A program made the position numbers and the translations under genes. Shown here in pieces: positions 23,825-33,355 of a DNA stretch of 64,000 nucleotides; the first letter of the stretch is position 1, and the number at the start of each line of letters is the position of its first letter. Source of the stretch: Costus lasius (taxonomy: Eukaryota > Streptophyta > Magnoliopsida > Zingiberales > Costaceae); the NCBI GenBank assembly GCA_027563935.2, contig CM050449.1, positions 70,894,556-70,958,555 on the forward strand, read 5' to 3'. The notes below the pieces were generated by a model. It did no database searches. It had not been told where the DNA came from and saw only the letters and a list, made by a program, of their open reading frames with translations.

Positions 23825-25684
23825 GGTGTTCGTTGCTGCAGTTATCTACAACAATGCAAGAACAGCAAGGTTAGTATCAATGTTCAGAATCAATCCAGGA
23901 CTTAAGAAAGATTCTTTTCTCACTATTTTGTCTGACTGAAAAATCCAGTAAACAGTCCGAAAGAGTAACACTCTTTTAGTGAGATGGGATCCAGATTTCA
24001 TACTTGGTCTCCGCGTCCCGCTCAGGCGAGATAAGATGCACAGAGATGACAAGCACTAATTTCTGGTAGGCTGTCCCAGCCAATCGCCAACCCGTGCGAT
24101 TCCCCTTCATCTGGGCAATCCAGCAGACTGTGCCAACTGAGTTGGTACAACACAGTCTCTGATCCCACAGATGGCTGCCTCCATGTGCTACTATATGCGC
24201 CACATATGTAGCCTAGATGGTCAAGCTGACCCGACCTACTCCCTGGACCACCACGTGCTATGCTGAGCAACGAGAAGGGATAAATCCCTACTCTGTAACA
24301 CGCAGGTGAAATCCAGCACCGTCTGAAGATAGATGGACGTGCCCACTGAGTGGGTTCAACACGGCTCCAACGATAGTCAGAACAGTGAGGTTTCGCGTCA
24401 GAAGGCTTACGAGCTTGATATGTTAGCGTTGGATTTTAACGGTCTTTTATCTTCTTACTATCAGGCATATCCTATGGCTATAGCAGAAGATAAACACATG
24501 CAATTCTAATTATATAAGCAATAAATAGAAAGCATGATCTTATGTGGTAAAAAGCCCATGAACCCTAGAAAGACCTTAATTTTACTTAAGTCTTCACTTG
24601 AGCTCTTTTGCATCTCATCTGGTCCAACCCAGGGCCCTAGCGCCAAGAGCACCTCAGGTGCGCCACCAGGTGAATGCCCCTCTAGGATGTGTGCCTTTAT
24701 GCTCTTGTCTAATCAAAAACATTTTGATCTATCTAGACAAGCTTTGACTCGCAGGTCAATTATACAATAAATTAATAAAAAAATGTGATTCGCAGATCAC
24801 AATAATATTAACTTGTAATTTACCAGGCACGCAGGCCCCAGCACAGCACACATTAGGGCAACCCACATAAGATTAAATAAACAAGCATATGGTATCAAAA
24901 CAACATGTGATCCATTCATGAAATTAAATTTTGAAAAACCCCATGGTATCAATTTTAATTTCCTTATGTGCTCTACAACCTTACAATGGTCCATTGATAG
25001 GGATCCACTCATCCATCTAGTCAGATCCTCTGCCCTTGCATGCACCGAGTCCTAACTGACCCGTGTTGACCTAATGGTCAACCATGCATGCGCCAAGGGC
25101 TGAACCACCCTCATGAGTTTTGGCAAGCGGGTGTGACCCCGGGCCTAACTCATGTGTGTTCAGTAGTTGTCTCAACCAGACCTCGCTACACGCCCTGGAT
25201 GCAGTCGACCTATAGCCACCTCGTGCTTGCGCACAGGTGCTATCTGGTCAACCCATCTAGGCTGTCAGATGGTCTGATCAGACTAGTTGGATCTAACCTA
25301 GAAGATGCTTTCAACCCCATCAACCCATCTAAGGATTTATAGTAGGGGCACCTTAGATCTAAGTAGGCGCGCAAGATGTAAGTTTTATAAAACATCTAGA
25401 ACATGCGCAAACAAACAAAACAACATGCTTCACTTGAGAACATAAGATATATCTCATATCTAGCATATTGATAACCCTTAGATCTAAGGGGGGTCCCCTT
25501 CAAGGGGGAGCGCAAACTTTAGGGGGTCCCCTTCAAGGGGGAGCGCAAACTTCATGTAACCATGATACAAGCGCAAACATAGCCAATGTAAACCATGCAT
25601 CATGAAAACAAAGCATCAAGTAAGCGCAACATGTATGGATCACAAACACTTCAAAGCAATCATATAGATCATATCGAAAGCCTA
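23825..25684 (-). other. Untranslated leader of element D
   Basis: About 1.86 kb lies between primer site and gag, homologous to B's leader (2848-4648). It contains a 33-bp tandem repeat at 25489-25553 that is not evident in B. No sense-strand open frame of note. Packaging signals are expected but cannot be located by eye. Confidence 0.7.
25489..25553 (-). repeat. Two 33-bp G/C-rich tandem units in D leader
   Basis: Units start at 25489 and 25522 on the + strand. Each reads GGGGGTCCCCTTCAAGGGGG followed by AGCGCAAACTT. The core CCCCTT-C-AAGGGG is a near-perfect inverted repeat. The same kind of block ends the LTR of C. Confidence 0.8.
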
Positions 25685-25696
25685 GCTCTGATACCA
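25685..25696 (-). other. Primer-binding site of element D (initiator Met tRNA)
   Basis: The + strand reads GCTCTGATACCA, the reverse complement of the site in B. It is two bases from the 5' LTR. Confidence 0.93.
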
Positions 25697-25698
25697 AT

Positions 25699-27407
25699 TG
25701 TAAGAAACCCTTATTAAGGGGGTGAAACCCTAAACATGCGCATCTAGCAAGCATGACGGAAAGAGGGTTTCGAAAAGATCGTATATGACAACCATATGAT
25801 CAACTTGAAGCTGTGAGTTTAGATCTATACCATAGCCATAGATTGGAGGTCGGCTTGGAAGAAGAGAGCAACTTTGATCTCCTCCAAAAGTTCACACACA
25901 AAGGCGATGAAGACTCCCAACTTGCGCACCTCTTGTGCTAGCAAAAGTGCCAAGATGTCAATGATCGAGTGTAGGGAAGAGATGAAGACTTCCTTTTGCT
26001 TGGCCGGTTCCTCCTCTTCTCGTCAAACACCCTCACTTGCTCGAGAGCAAAAATCGTTTCACCAAGCAACAAGAGAGAGGTGTAACCGAAAAACATTAGG
26101 GAGACTTCAAGCCATGAACGCATATGCGTTTTTCATTTTGGAACTTTCCAAAAATGGCAACCATTAAGAGTATGCGTTCATGCGTTCATGTCTCCATGAA
26201 CCAAACGCAACTCCTTCTCCCTCTTGAACCATGCGCTCAACCCATGAGCCGGTTCAATACCCTTGGTTCAATAGAGAAACCAAATCAGCCCAAGCATTAA
26301 GTCTAGATCAAATTAGACCCCAAAGTCCAAGATCTGACCATTCATCATCTGACGCTTCTGATCGCATCGATCTAGCATCATCTCTCTCGATCGAAGCTTA
26401 CCGATCTAAAGCCCTAATCAATCAAACATGATCAGACCAGATCTCACTTACAATCAGAGATTAAATCCCTTTAAACTGAACCGAAACAATTCAGTCCACA
26501 CGATCTGACTTAAGCAAGCCATATCACCAAATTGTGCGACCCTAAGGGTTTCCTTTAAATGTCGGTAACGATAACTTTCGTTATCACGATCAGTGAGGGG
26601 TATCTAGCAACACATCACTGTCTCCCGATATAAAGGAAAGAGTCTTCCAAGACTACACCCAAACCATGGCACAAGTGTGAATCAAACTCACGAGGCATGC
26701 ATGTTTCCTTTGCCACTGGATGTTCTTATTGGACAAGCATGTCAAGCCTGTAACTCCAATACGATGAGCATGATTAGATCAGATGAACACAGTCATCTGG
26801 GTATGGCCATACACTATCTCAATCTTCTCATACAGGGGGGGCCCTTTAGAACATCACACTCCTTAAACAAGGAGACGGCAATCCTTTATCTATCACAAGT
26901 GCCCTAACCTGACTCAAGCTCACCATCCAAGATAGTCTATAATCATTATGTTTCAAATGATATTGAACTACCTCAAAACAATGACAATCATCATTTAGAA
27001 ACACAAGTGATCTCAAGTCAAAGGACATGTGCCACTTGCTGCTTACAAGGATCATTCACATTGTGACAAGCAATGGAATATCCCAGTAGGGTCTGTCTAG
27101 TACATCCAATGTACCCATGAGTCTACATCTTATTCCATGCTCGAAGCATCCTATAAGATTAGCACACATATTAGTCTCAATCATATCAAGGCTGTCTCAT
27201 GTTCACCAAGATATCTCGACTAAGGACATATAGCCTGTCAGCCTAGCTGAACAGCTTTGAGACATTATTCAGAAGTACACTTATTACAGCAGACAAGGTA
27301 ACAACCTGAATAATAACCATGCCTTTAATAAACACAAGAGTTTATTACATGATACTTATTACAATCCCAAAGGCCTCAAACATTAGCCTTAAGGGCATAC
27401 CCCAACA
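25699..27407 (-). repeat. 5' LTR of copia element D
   Basis: This 1709-bp partner of 18211-19919 has two differences. The U3 promoter is presumably active in this copy, if any, because the element has no visible coding damage. The boundary at 27407 is fixed by TCAGC at 27408-27412. Confidence 0.96.
26628..26634 (-). promoter_or_regulatory. Candidate TATA box of element D
   Basis: The + strand ATATAAA (minus TTTATAT) sits in the same conserved context as 1908-1914 in B, about 770 bp into the LTR. The assignment is inferred from position and conservation. Confidence 0.4.
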
Positions 27408-28105
27408 TCAGCTTGTCCACTCGTCTGGGGATGGTACGGTGTAGCAATTTTATAGTGTACCACATATTTCCTTAACAACGACTCGAGCTTATTTTCAATA
27501 TAATGAGACCCTCCATCACTAATCAGAACTCTGGGAACACCAAATCTAGGAAAAATTACCTTCTTAAACAATCTGGCTACAACTCGTGAATCATTGGTGG
27601 CTTCAGCAGATGCTTCAACCCATTTAGATACACAATCAACGTAGAGTAGGATGTATTTCTTTCTACAGGAGGTGGGGAATGGGCCCATAAAATCTATTCC
27701 CCAAACGTCAAAATTTTCAACCTCTAAGATCCCGTGTTGAGGAAGTTCATCTTTTCTACTGATATTACCAGCTTCCTGACATTTATCACAAGATTGTATA
27801 AATTTCCTAGCATCACAAAAAATTATTGGCCAATAGAATCCTGCCTGGAGAATTTTGAATGCTATCTTTGCTGCACTAGCAAGTCCCCCATAAGGAGAAG
27901 AATGACAATGATATATCACATCACGGAACTCTTCCTCTGGCAAACACCTTCTAAACAAGCTATCTGCGCATCGTCGATGCAAATATGGTTCATCCCCGTA
28001 GAAGTGTTTAACATCTGACTTGAACTTCTTCTTCCCTTGAGATGTCAGATCAGAGGGCATAATGTTAGACACGAGATAGTTTACAATATCCGCATACCAT
28101 GGTGT
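27408..28105 (-). pseudogene. Element H integrase, zinc finger and catalytic core
   Basis: This Ty3/gypsy integrase reads from the RNase H side (high coordinate) to the D insertion. The zinc-binding region has CHSSPYGG and the CDKC pair, but the second histidine of the HHCC finger is a leucine (GGL where relatives have GGH). The core shows D1 in GIDFMGPF and D2 in LISDGGSHY. The catalytic glutamate would be 35 residues after D2, and its codon is exactly where element D is inserted (TSD 27408-27412). The final residues of the open frame after that point are LTR sequence. The gene continues at 18210. Confidence 0.88.
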
Positions 28106-29023
28106 TTACTGTCTTATAATAGCAAATAAATATTCTTCTCTAAAAGAATCATTGATCTCCAAATCATATTCTATATCTTTTTCCTTTGATAGTCTAGATA
28201 AATGATATGCCACTAAATTCTCCGCCACTTTCTTGTCTTTTATCTCAAAATCAAATTCTTGTAAGAGTAATATCCATCGAATTAGTATACGTTTTGCATC
28301 CTTTTTACACACCAAGTATTTAATTGCCAAATGATATTAGAGTGGAACTTATTAAAAGCAAAAATTATGGCAAGAAGCTCCTTTTCAGTTGTCACATAAT
28401 TTGTTTGTGCCTTGTCTAAAGTCTTGCTGGCGTAATAAATGGCATAAAGTTTGGTATCCTTTTTCTGCCCCAACACTGCTCCCACAGCTTGGTCACTTGC
28501 ATCACATATCAACTCATAAGGACGTGTCCAGTCCGTTGGTTGCATGATGGGTGCAGAGACAAGAGCCTTCTTCAATTTTTCAAAAGCTTTGGTATAGTCC
28601 CTGTCAAAATGAAAATCAACATCCTTATCCAATAGATTTGTGAGAGGCCTCGCAATTTTAGAAAAATCTTTAATAAATCAACGATAAAACCCGGCGTGTC
28701 CCAGAAAACATCGAATCCCTCTGACCGAGCTGGTAGGAGGGAATTTCTCTATGACTTCAATTTTGGCTTTATCCACTGCAATGCCTCTCCACGAGATAAG
28801 ATGCCCAAGAACAATTCCTTCTATAACCATAAAATGGCATTTTTCCCAATTAAAAACCAAGTTCACCTCCTCGCACATCTACAAGACACGCGACATATTA
28901 GACAGGCAATCATCGAATGAAGATCCATATACCAAAAAATCATCCATAAAGACATCCATAATATTTTTAATGAAATCAGAGAAAATGGTCATCATGCATC
29001 ATTGAAAAGTGGCCAGCGCATTG
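28106..29023 (-). pseudogene. Element H reverse transcriptase end and RNase H
   Basis: This continues the gypsy pol from insertion G. It includes the RT palm motif FMDDFLVYG, the KCHF...GHLIS block, and CFLGHAGFYR of the RT connection. RNase H follows with LICDASDQAVGAVLGQ, TEKELLAI and the FEIKDKK...HLSR tail before integrase. Stops and frame changes occur near 28992, 28680 and 28300, so no long product is possible. It fits onto 36836-37067 once insertion G and one copy of CATTG are disregarded. Confidence 0.85.
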
Positions 29024-30664
29024 TAATTTACTTCATAAAGGGATCATCTCACTTTCGTGCAGACAATCATGCAGGGATCAATCCTCGCTTTCGCGCAAGA
29101 TGTATCCCAATGCTAAAGATAAGTAAATCACCAATCAAAGAATTCAAAGATCACTTTCGTGCATCCGAATTCTAAGTTGATTGTCTCGAGCGGAATCTCA
29201 AGGATCACTTTCGTGCATCCGAGACTCAACACAAGTTCTACCTATGGTTCTCCAACATTCTGATCCTTACTTTCATACAAGATCTCCACGTTTGACAACT
29301 AAATTAATCCTAGGTTCATAATCATCATCAAGGCAATTAGTCATCTAAAATAAAGAAATAAGAACTTAACCTAATTTCTTACGGTGAGTTCCTATTAATC
29401 AATTTTAGGGTTCCAGTTCTCAAGCACGTCACCTTTCGGTCCTTAACGCAAGAACTCTATTCATAATGACAAAAAGTAAACTAAGGAGAAACTTGGAACA
29501 ATAATCACATATGCAAAATTATCATGGCAAAATTATCTTGACGAAATAAAAAGTTATCTAATCATAAAAAATCAAAGGGGTTACACCCCATGTCCCAAAT
29601 ATGTTTAAGCTTGCATGGAGAAAGAAATACAATCAACCATAGTTTCAAAGTATAAGAAATTGAAGAGAAGGAAGAAATAAACTTTACAACGTGGCTGTAA
29701 TAGAAATTACAGCCGTAATCACGCGTATGAACAGTGCTAGCAGCGTTCTTTCCTTGATTCCTCCTCCAATTGAACTCCTTTTACTCTAAAACTTCTGATG
29801 CATCCTCCTCTCCTTCAGGCGAAGCTTTTGATTGAAAATCACGGAGAGAGGTGCCCTCTACGCCTCTCGGCATGAGGCCAAATCCTAACCGCCTCTCTAA
29901 CAATTTCTCCCTCAATACTGGATAAGAGTTCCCCCTTTCAGTGCGTGTGTCTTCTCCTCTTAACGACGAATCCGTAGCAACTTTCACATCTAAATTTGGA
30001 GCTCTGTATCAAAAGTTATGGCCTGCGCAAGTTTCAACCGCGGAAAACTCACGATTTTGACTGGAAATTACGGCCGTGTAATATTTTACGGCAGTGCCGT
30101 ATTTTCATTCTGTGCACCGAAAGTCAAAATTATGGCCAGTAAAATATTTCTCGATGGTGCTGTAAAATCGGATGAGTTCTCTGGTCTGGATCGCCTGGGA
30201 AATACGGTACCGTAGAAGAGTTTACGACCGTGCCGTAAAATCAGCAAAGGTTTCTATTCTGAAAGCGCTGAAAAATACGGCAGTGTAATTCTTTACAGCA
30301 GTGCCGTAAAATGAAAAAATCTTTCTGTTCAGAAAATCCTCCAAATTACGGCAGCGTTCTGATTTTACGGTACTGTCTGAAATTACGGTACCGTAAAATG
30401 GATTACGGCACTACCGTATTTTGCTGAGTTGCTCCGTTTTGGGTGAAATTCTTGGGTGATCTTCTCTTGATGATGGTAACTCTTTTATGTCTTTGATTTT
30501 GCTTGAAAATGCCTCAAAATAGTGCCTTTTTACCTGAAAAACCAAAATAGAAGTAGACTTTGCAATATTCAATGAATTTAGCATAAAAATAAGCAAAAAG
30601 ATCCTCAATTTAGCATGAAAAGATACATAAAATGATACAAAATATACTATATATTTTGGTGTTA
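29024..30664 (-). repeat. 3' LTR of gypsy element G, 3' end missing
   Basis: About 1641 bp is homologous to 35181-36835. Its upper end reads TTATAACACC instead of the TGATGACACC start of other copies. The lower end corresponds to 35181 inside the 5' LTR, so about 249 bp including the terminal CA are absent. It holds the TACGG palindrome array at 30060-30425. Confidence 0.85.
30055..30425. repeat. Array of TACGG/CCGTA palindromes in gypsy LTR
   Basis: This is a run of degenerate modules of roughly 70-80 bp, each holding short palindromes. Examples are TACGGTACCGTA at 30203-30214, TTACGGTACCGTAA at 30383-30396, and TTTACGGCAGTGCCGT near 30082. The same array is in LTR G 5' (36225-36580), M (48030-48325), N (51675-52030) and F (53770-53990). 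Confidence 0.8.
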
Positions 30665-31064
30665 TAAAAATACATAAGGCTCAAACTTTGCTTGTCCTCA
30701 AGCAAAAATCAAAACTTGATTAAAAGAATAACCTTTTCATGCTAAATAAATTTCTAAAATACAATCATCAATGAAAAATTTCATCAATTGTTTCACAAAA
30801 CTTCAAATAAACATATCATTCTAAGAATTCAATCCTCTAGATCCACAACTCAATCAAATAAAACTTTGCAAATTGTAAAATAAATAGAATTTTCAATCTC
30901 ATGATTTCACTCAGTTTTAGTTCAAATCTATCATGCTTTTGTTTACATAAATTAGGTTTCCAAGATCTTTTTCCGCACATGATTTTTTTTTCCTTTTTTT
31001 TATGTATTTTGTTTGTTTTTGTGAAGATGGCATGTACCCGCTTAGATACACACTTTTTATTTTT

Positions 31065-31203
31065 GACTTCAACTCTTGTCTTTGGTACCACTGTCAATTT
31101 TACACAGTGCCAAGTAGAGGAGTCTTATTATTTTTCATGCATAGACTTCAACCCATGTCTTAAGTACCACTATCAATTTTACATAGTGCCAAGTAGGGGA
31201 GTC
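31065..31203. repeat. Conserved hairpin motif, two copies in G
   Basis: Copies are at 31065-31124 and 31144-31203, spaced 79 bp start to start. Each has ACTTCAAC, then GGTACCACTGTCAATTTT or a one-base variant, then the AGTGCCAAGTAG...GAGTC arm. The stem arms CACTGT and ACAGTG/ATAGTG flank an AT-rich loop. Confidence 0.8.
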
Positions 31204-32934
31204 TCTCACTATTTTTGTGGATTTTGGATTCATCCTTCCCAACAAATAGCAAAATAGACTAAACATCTTCTAGGTTGATCAATTGATATCAATTCACAAA
31301 TCATACTCATATATTCATTTTATTCAAAAGAATAGCTTCACCTTAGATCTCATTCCTCAAATAATACATCTACCCAAAATTTCATGCATCAACCAATGTC
31401 AAATTTCAAAAAATAGATATGCATTGAAGAAATAAATCTAACATGATAGGGTTTTTCTAATCTTATGCATGAACACAGTCATCATCATAGAAAAATCTAT
31501 AGACTTCTCATCACATGGATAAAAAATTTAATCATCAAAATATGTCAAAATCAGTCCAAAAGGTGTGAAACATCAAACTCAACAAGTCAAAAGATGTAAA
31601 CTAGTAGATCTGTATAATCACATAAGCCTCGAACAATGCAGAGGGTGTAAAATGATAGAATCATATCAAATCAAATAATCACTAGAAAGTGCAAACAATA
31701 CTCACAAAATCTTATAGCAAGATCTGACCAAAAATACATAAGGCTCAGACCAAAGATAGTGTCGGGGTAGATGTTGCTAGGTCCAAAGATGTGCCTTTTG
31801 AAAAATTTTACCTGCACAATTTAAGGCACATAAGGCTCAGTCTAAAAATAGTCTCTAAAAAAACTAATAATGATAGAAATAATTTTCTCAAGCGAGAATC
31901 AGAGAGGTAGCCAGAGGTATGAAGAGGATGCCGGTGGAAAGAGTCGAGCAGGCAAGAAGCAGAGGTGAACAGAGGCTAGCTAAAAAACTACTAGCAATGA
32001 CGGTGGTGGTGCCGACAGTAATGTGAGCAATCTCTAGTGGCCTGCTAGAGATCACAGTCCTGGAGGTGAGATCGTCGGCCGATGGGTGCGAGAGATAGCA
32101 CTACAAAGATAAAAAAAATTAGTCACTAATGAAGAGTCTGCTGCATAAATAAATAAAATGGTATAAGAGGCAGTAGAAGTAATAAGAATCTGCAGATGGT
32201 ATAATCCAGTGTCGATGGCTGGAAACAGTGATGTCAGAGGCAGATGCAGTGGTGGCTAGAGGTGGAAGACAGTTGCTCTTGAAGATTTCTAAATCTGGAG
32301 GCAAAAGAAGCAATAACAAGTAGAAAACAAGAAATGCAGTTTTTGAATTTTTTATGAAAAGGAGCCCTACCCAAAAATAACATTTAATGATCCAAATAGA
32401 AAATGGACAAAACCAAGTTGTAGAATAAGATATGTTCTTTTCAGATGTATAAAAATTAAAGGATTAAAATCTATCAGGAATTTAGGGCGTCAATAGAAAG
32501 AAGGCTACTCAGATTAAAAACTACACAAACTGCACAAAAGTTAATCAGATTCGAAAAGTTGCCATGTGTCCTAAAATGATCAGAAAATATTTTCATGAAA
32601 ATAAATAATCCACAAGATAGTATGACACACGAACTTCATATTCCAAGTGAAAAATCTGGGTTTCAAGTTATTTAAGCATCTTAAAAAGCTATAGCAAAAG
32701 TGCTAATCAGATTAGTCAGAAGAAAACTACTGCAGAAATTAATCAAAATCGAAAAGTTGCTATGGGTTTTAGAATGATCCATGGACTTTAAAGTTCAGAA
32801 AAAATATCGAGATGATAGACAAAGATGTGTACTTCGTGATGGTGCCAAAGATCAAAAATTTTCCCAACCCAGTTTCTTAAAATCGCAGTGAGAAAACACC
32901 TACTCAAATAAGCATAATGCAGTCTTAAAATATG

Positions 32935-33115
32935 GTGCCGTTAAACTCCTTACGGTAGTGCCGTAATTTACAAAGAACTCTCGGGTTAAAAACTACTCAA
33001 AAATACGGTACCGTGAACAATATTACTACAGTGCCGTAAAATACCAAAAACTCTCGGGTGGAAATCAGATCAAAAATACGGTACCGTAAAGTAGATTATG
33101 ACAGTGTCGTATTTT
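32935..33115. repeat. TACGG/CCGTA cluster in G internal region
   Basis: About three modules have perfect or near-perfect palindromes (TACGGTACCGTA at 33077-33088), each separated by a repeated ACTCTCGGGT stretch. It lies between the coding region and the 3' LTR, not in an LTR. Confidence 0.75.
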
Positions 33116-33355
33116 GCACAAAATTTTATTTTCCCTACAAAACAAAAAGAAAAATTAATCCTAAAAATTAACTAAAATAAAAGGAACTAAACTAAGATAG
33201 TGTGCTTGGGTTGCCTCCCAAGAAGCACTAATTTTAAGTCATTGGCTTGACCAAAAATCAATATCATGGTGAAGCAGGTGAATCAGTACCAAAATAAATA
33301 GCATATAATTTCTTTCTTTTCCGCTGCCCAAAAATGTTAGCCACAAACCAAAAAT

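Larger units (their letters stand above)
18211..27407 (-). mobile_element. Copia element D, complete and probably recent
   Basis: This is a 9197-bp minus-strand Ty1/copia element: 5' LTR 25699-27407, primer site 25685-25696, leader, gag-pol 23824-19940, polypurine tract 19930-19920, 3' LTR 19919-18211. Target duplication TCAGC lies at 18206-18210 and 27408-27412, inside the integrase of gypsy element H. The 1709-bp LTRs differ at only two positions by direct reading. The polyprotein is open over all 1294 codons. It belongs to the same family as B, C, E and J. Confidence 0.97.
30665..33205 (-). other. 3' non-coding region of element G
   Basis: This AT-rich region of 2.5 kb has no coding potential. 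On the minus strand it starts after the GGGAGGCAACCC block at about 33205-33215 and ends with TTTGAGCCTTATG just before the 3' LTR. It contains a TACGG palindrome cluster (32935-33115), two hairpin motifs (31065-31124, 31144-31203) and repeated ATAAGGCTCA decamers (30672, 31738, 31828). There is no clear polypurine tract before the 3' LTR. Confidence 0.65.

Noticed and set aside
29120..29270. Repeated GATCACTTTCGTGCATCCGA blocks resembling a short-spacer array
   Set aside because: There are only two or three copies per LTR with unequal spacing, shared by all gypsy LTRs. It is an LTR sub-repeat in plant DNA and not a CRISPR array.
30837..31257. Frames of 86-118 codons in the G 3' region
   Set aside because: They are AT-rich low-complexity translations that overlap the hairpin motifs, with no match to gag, pol or env patterns.
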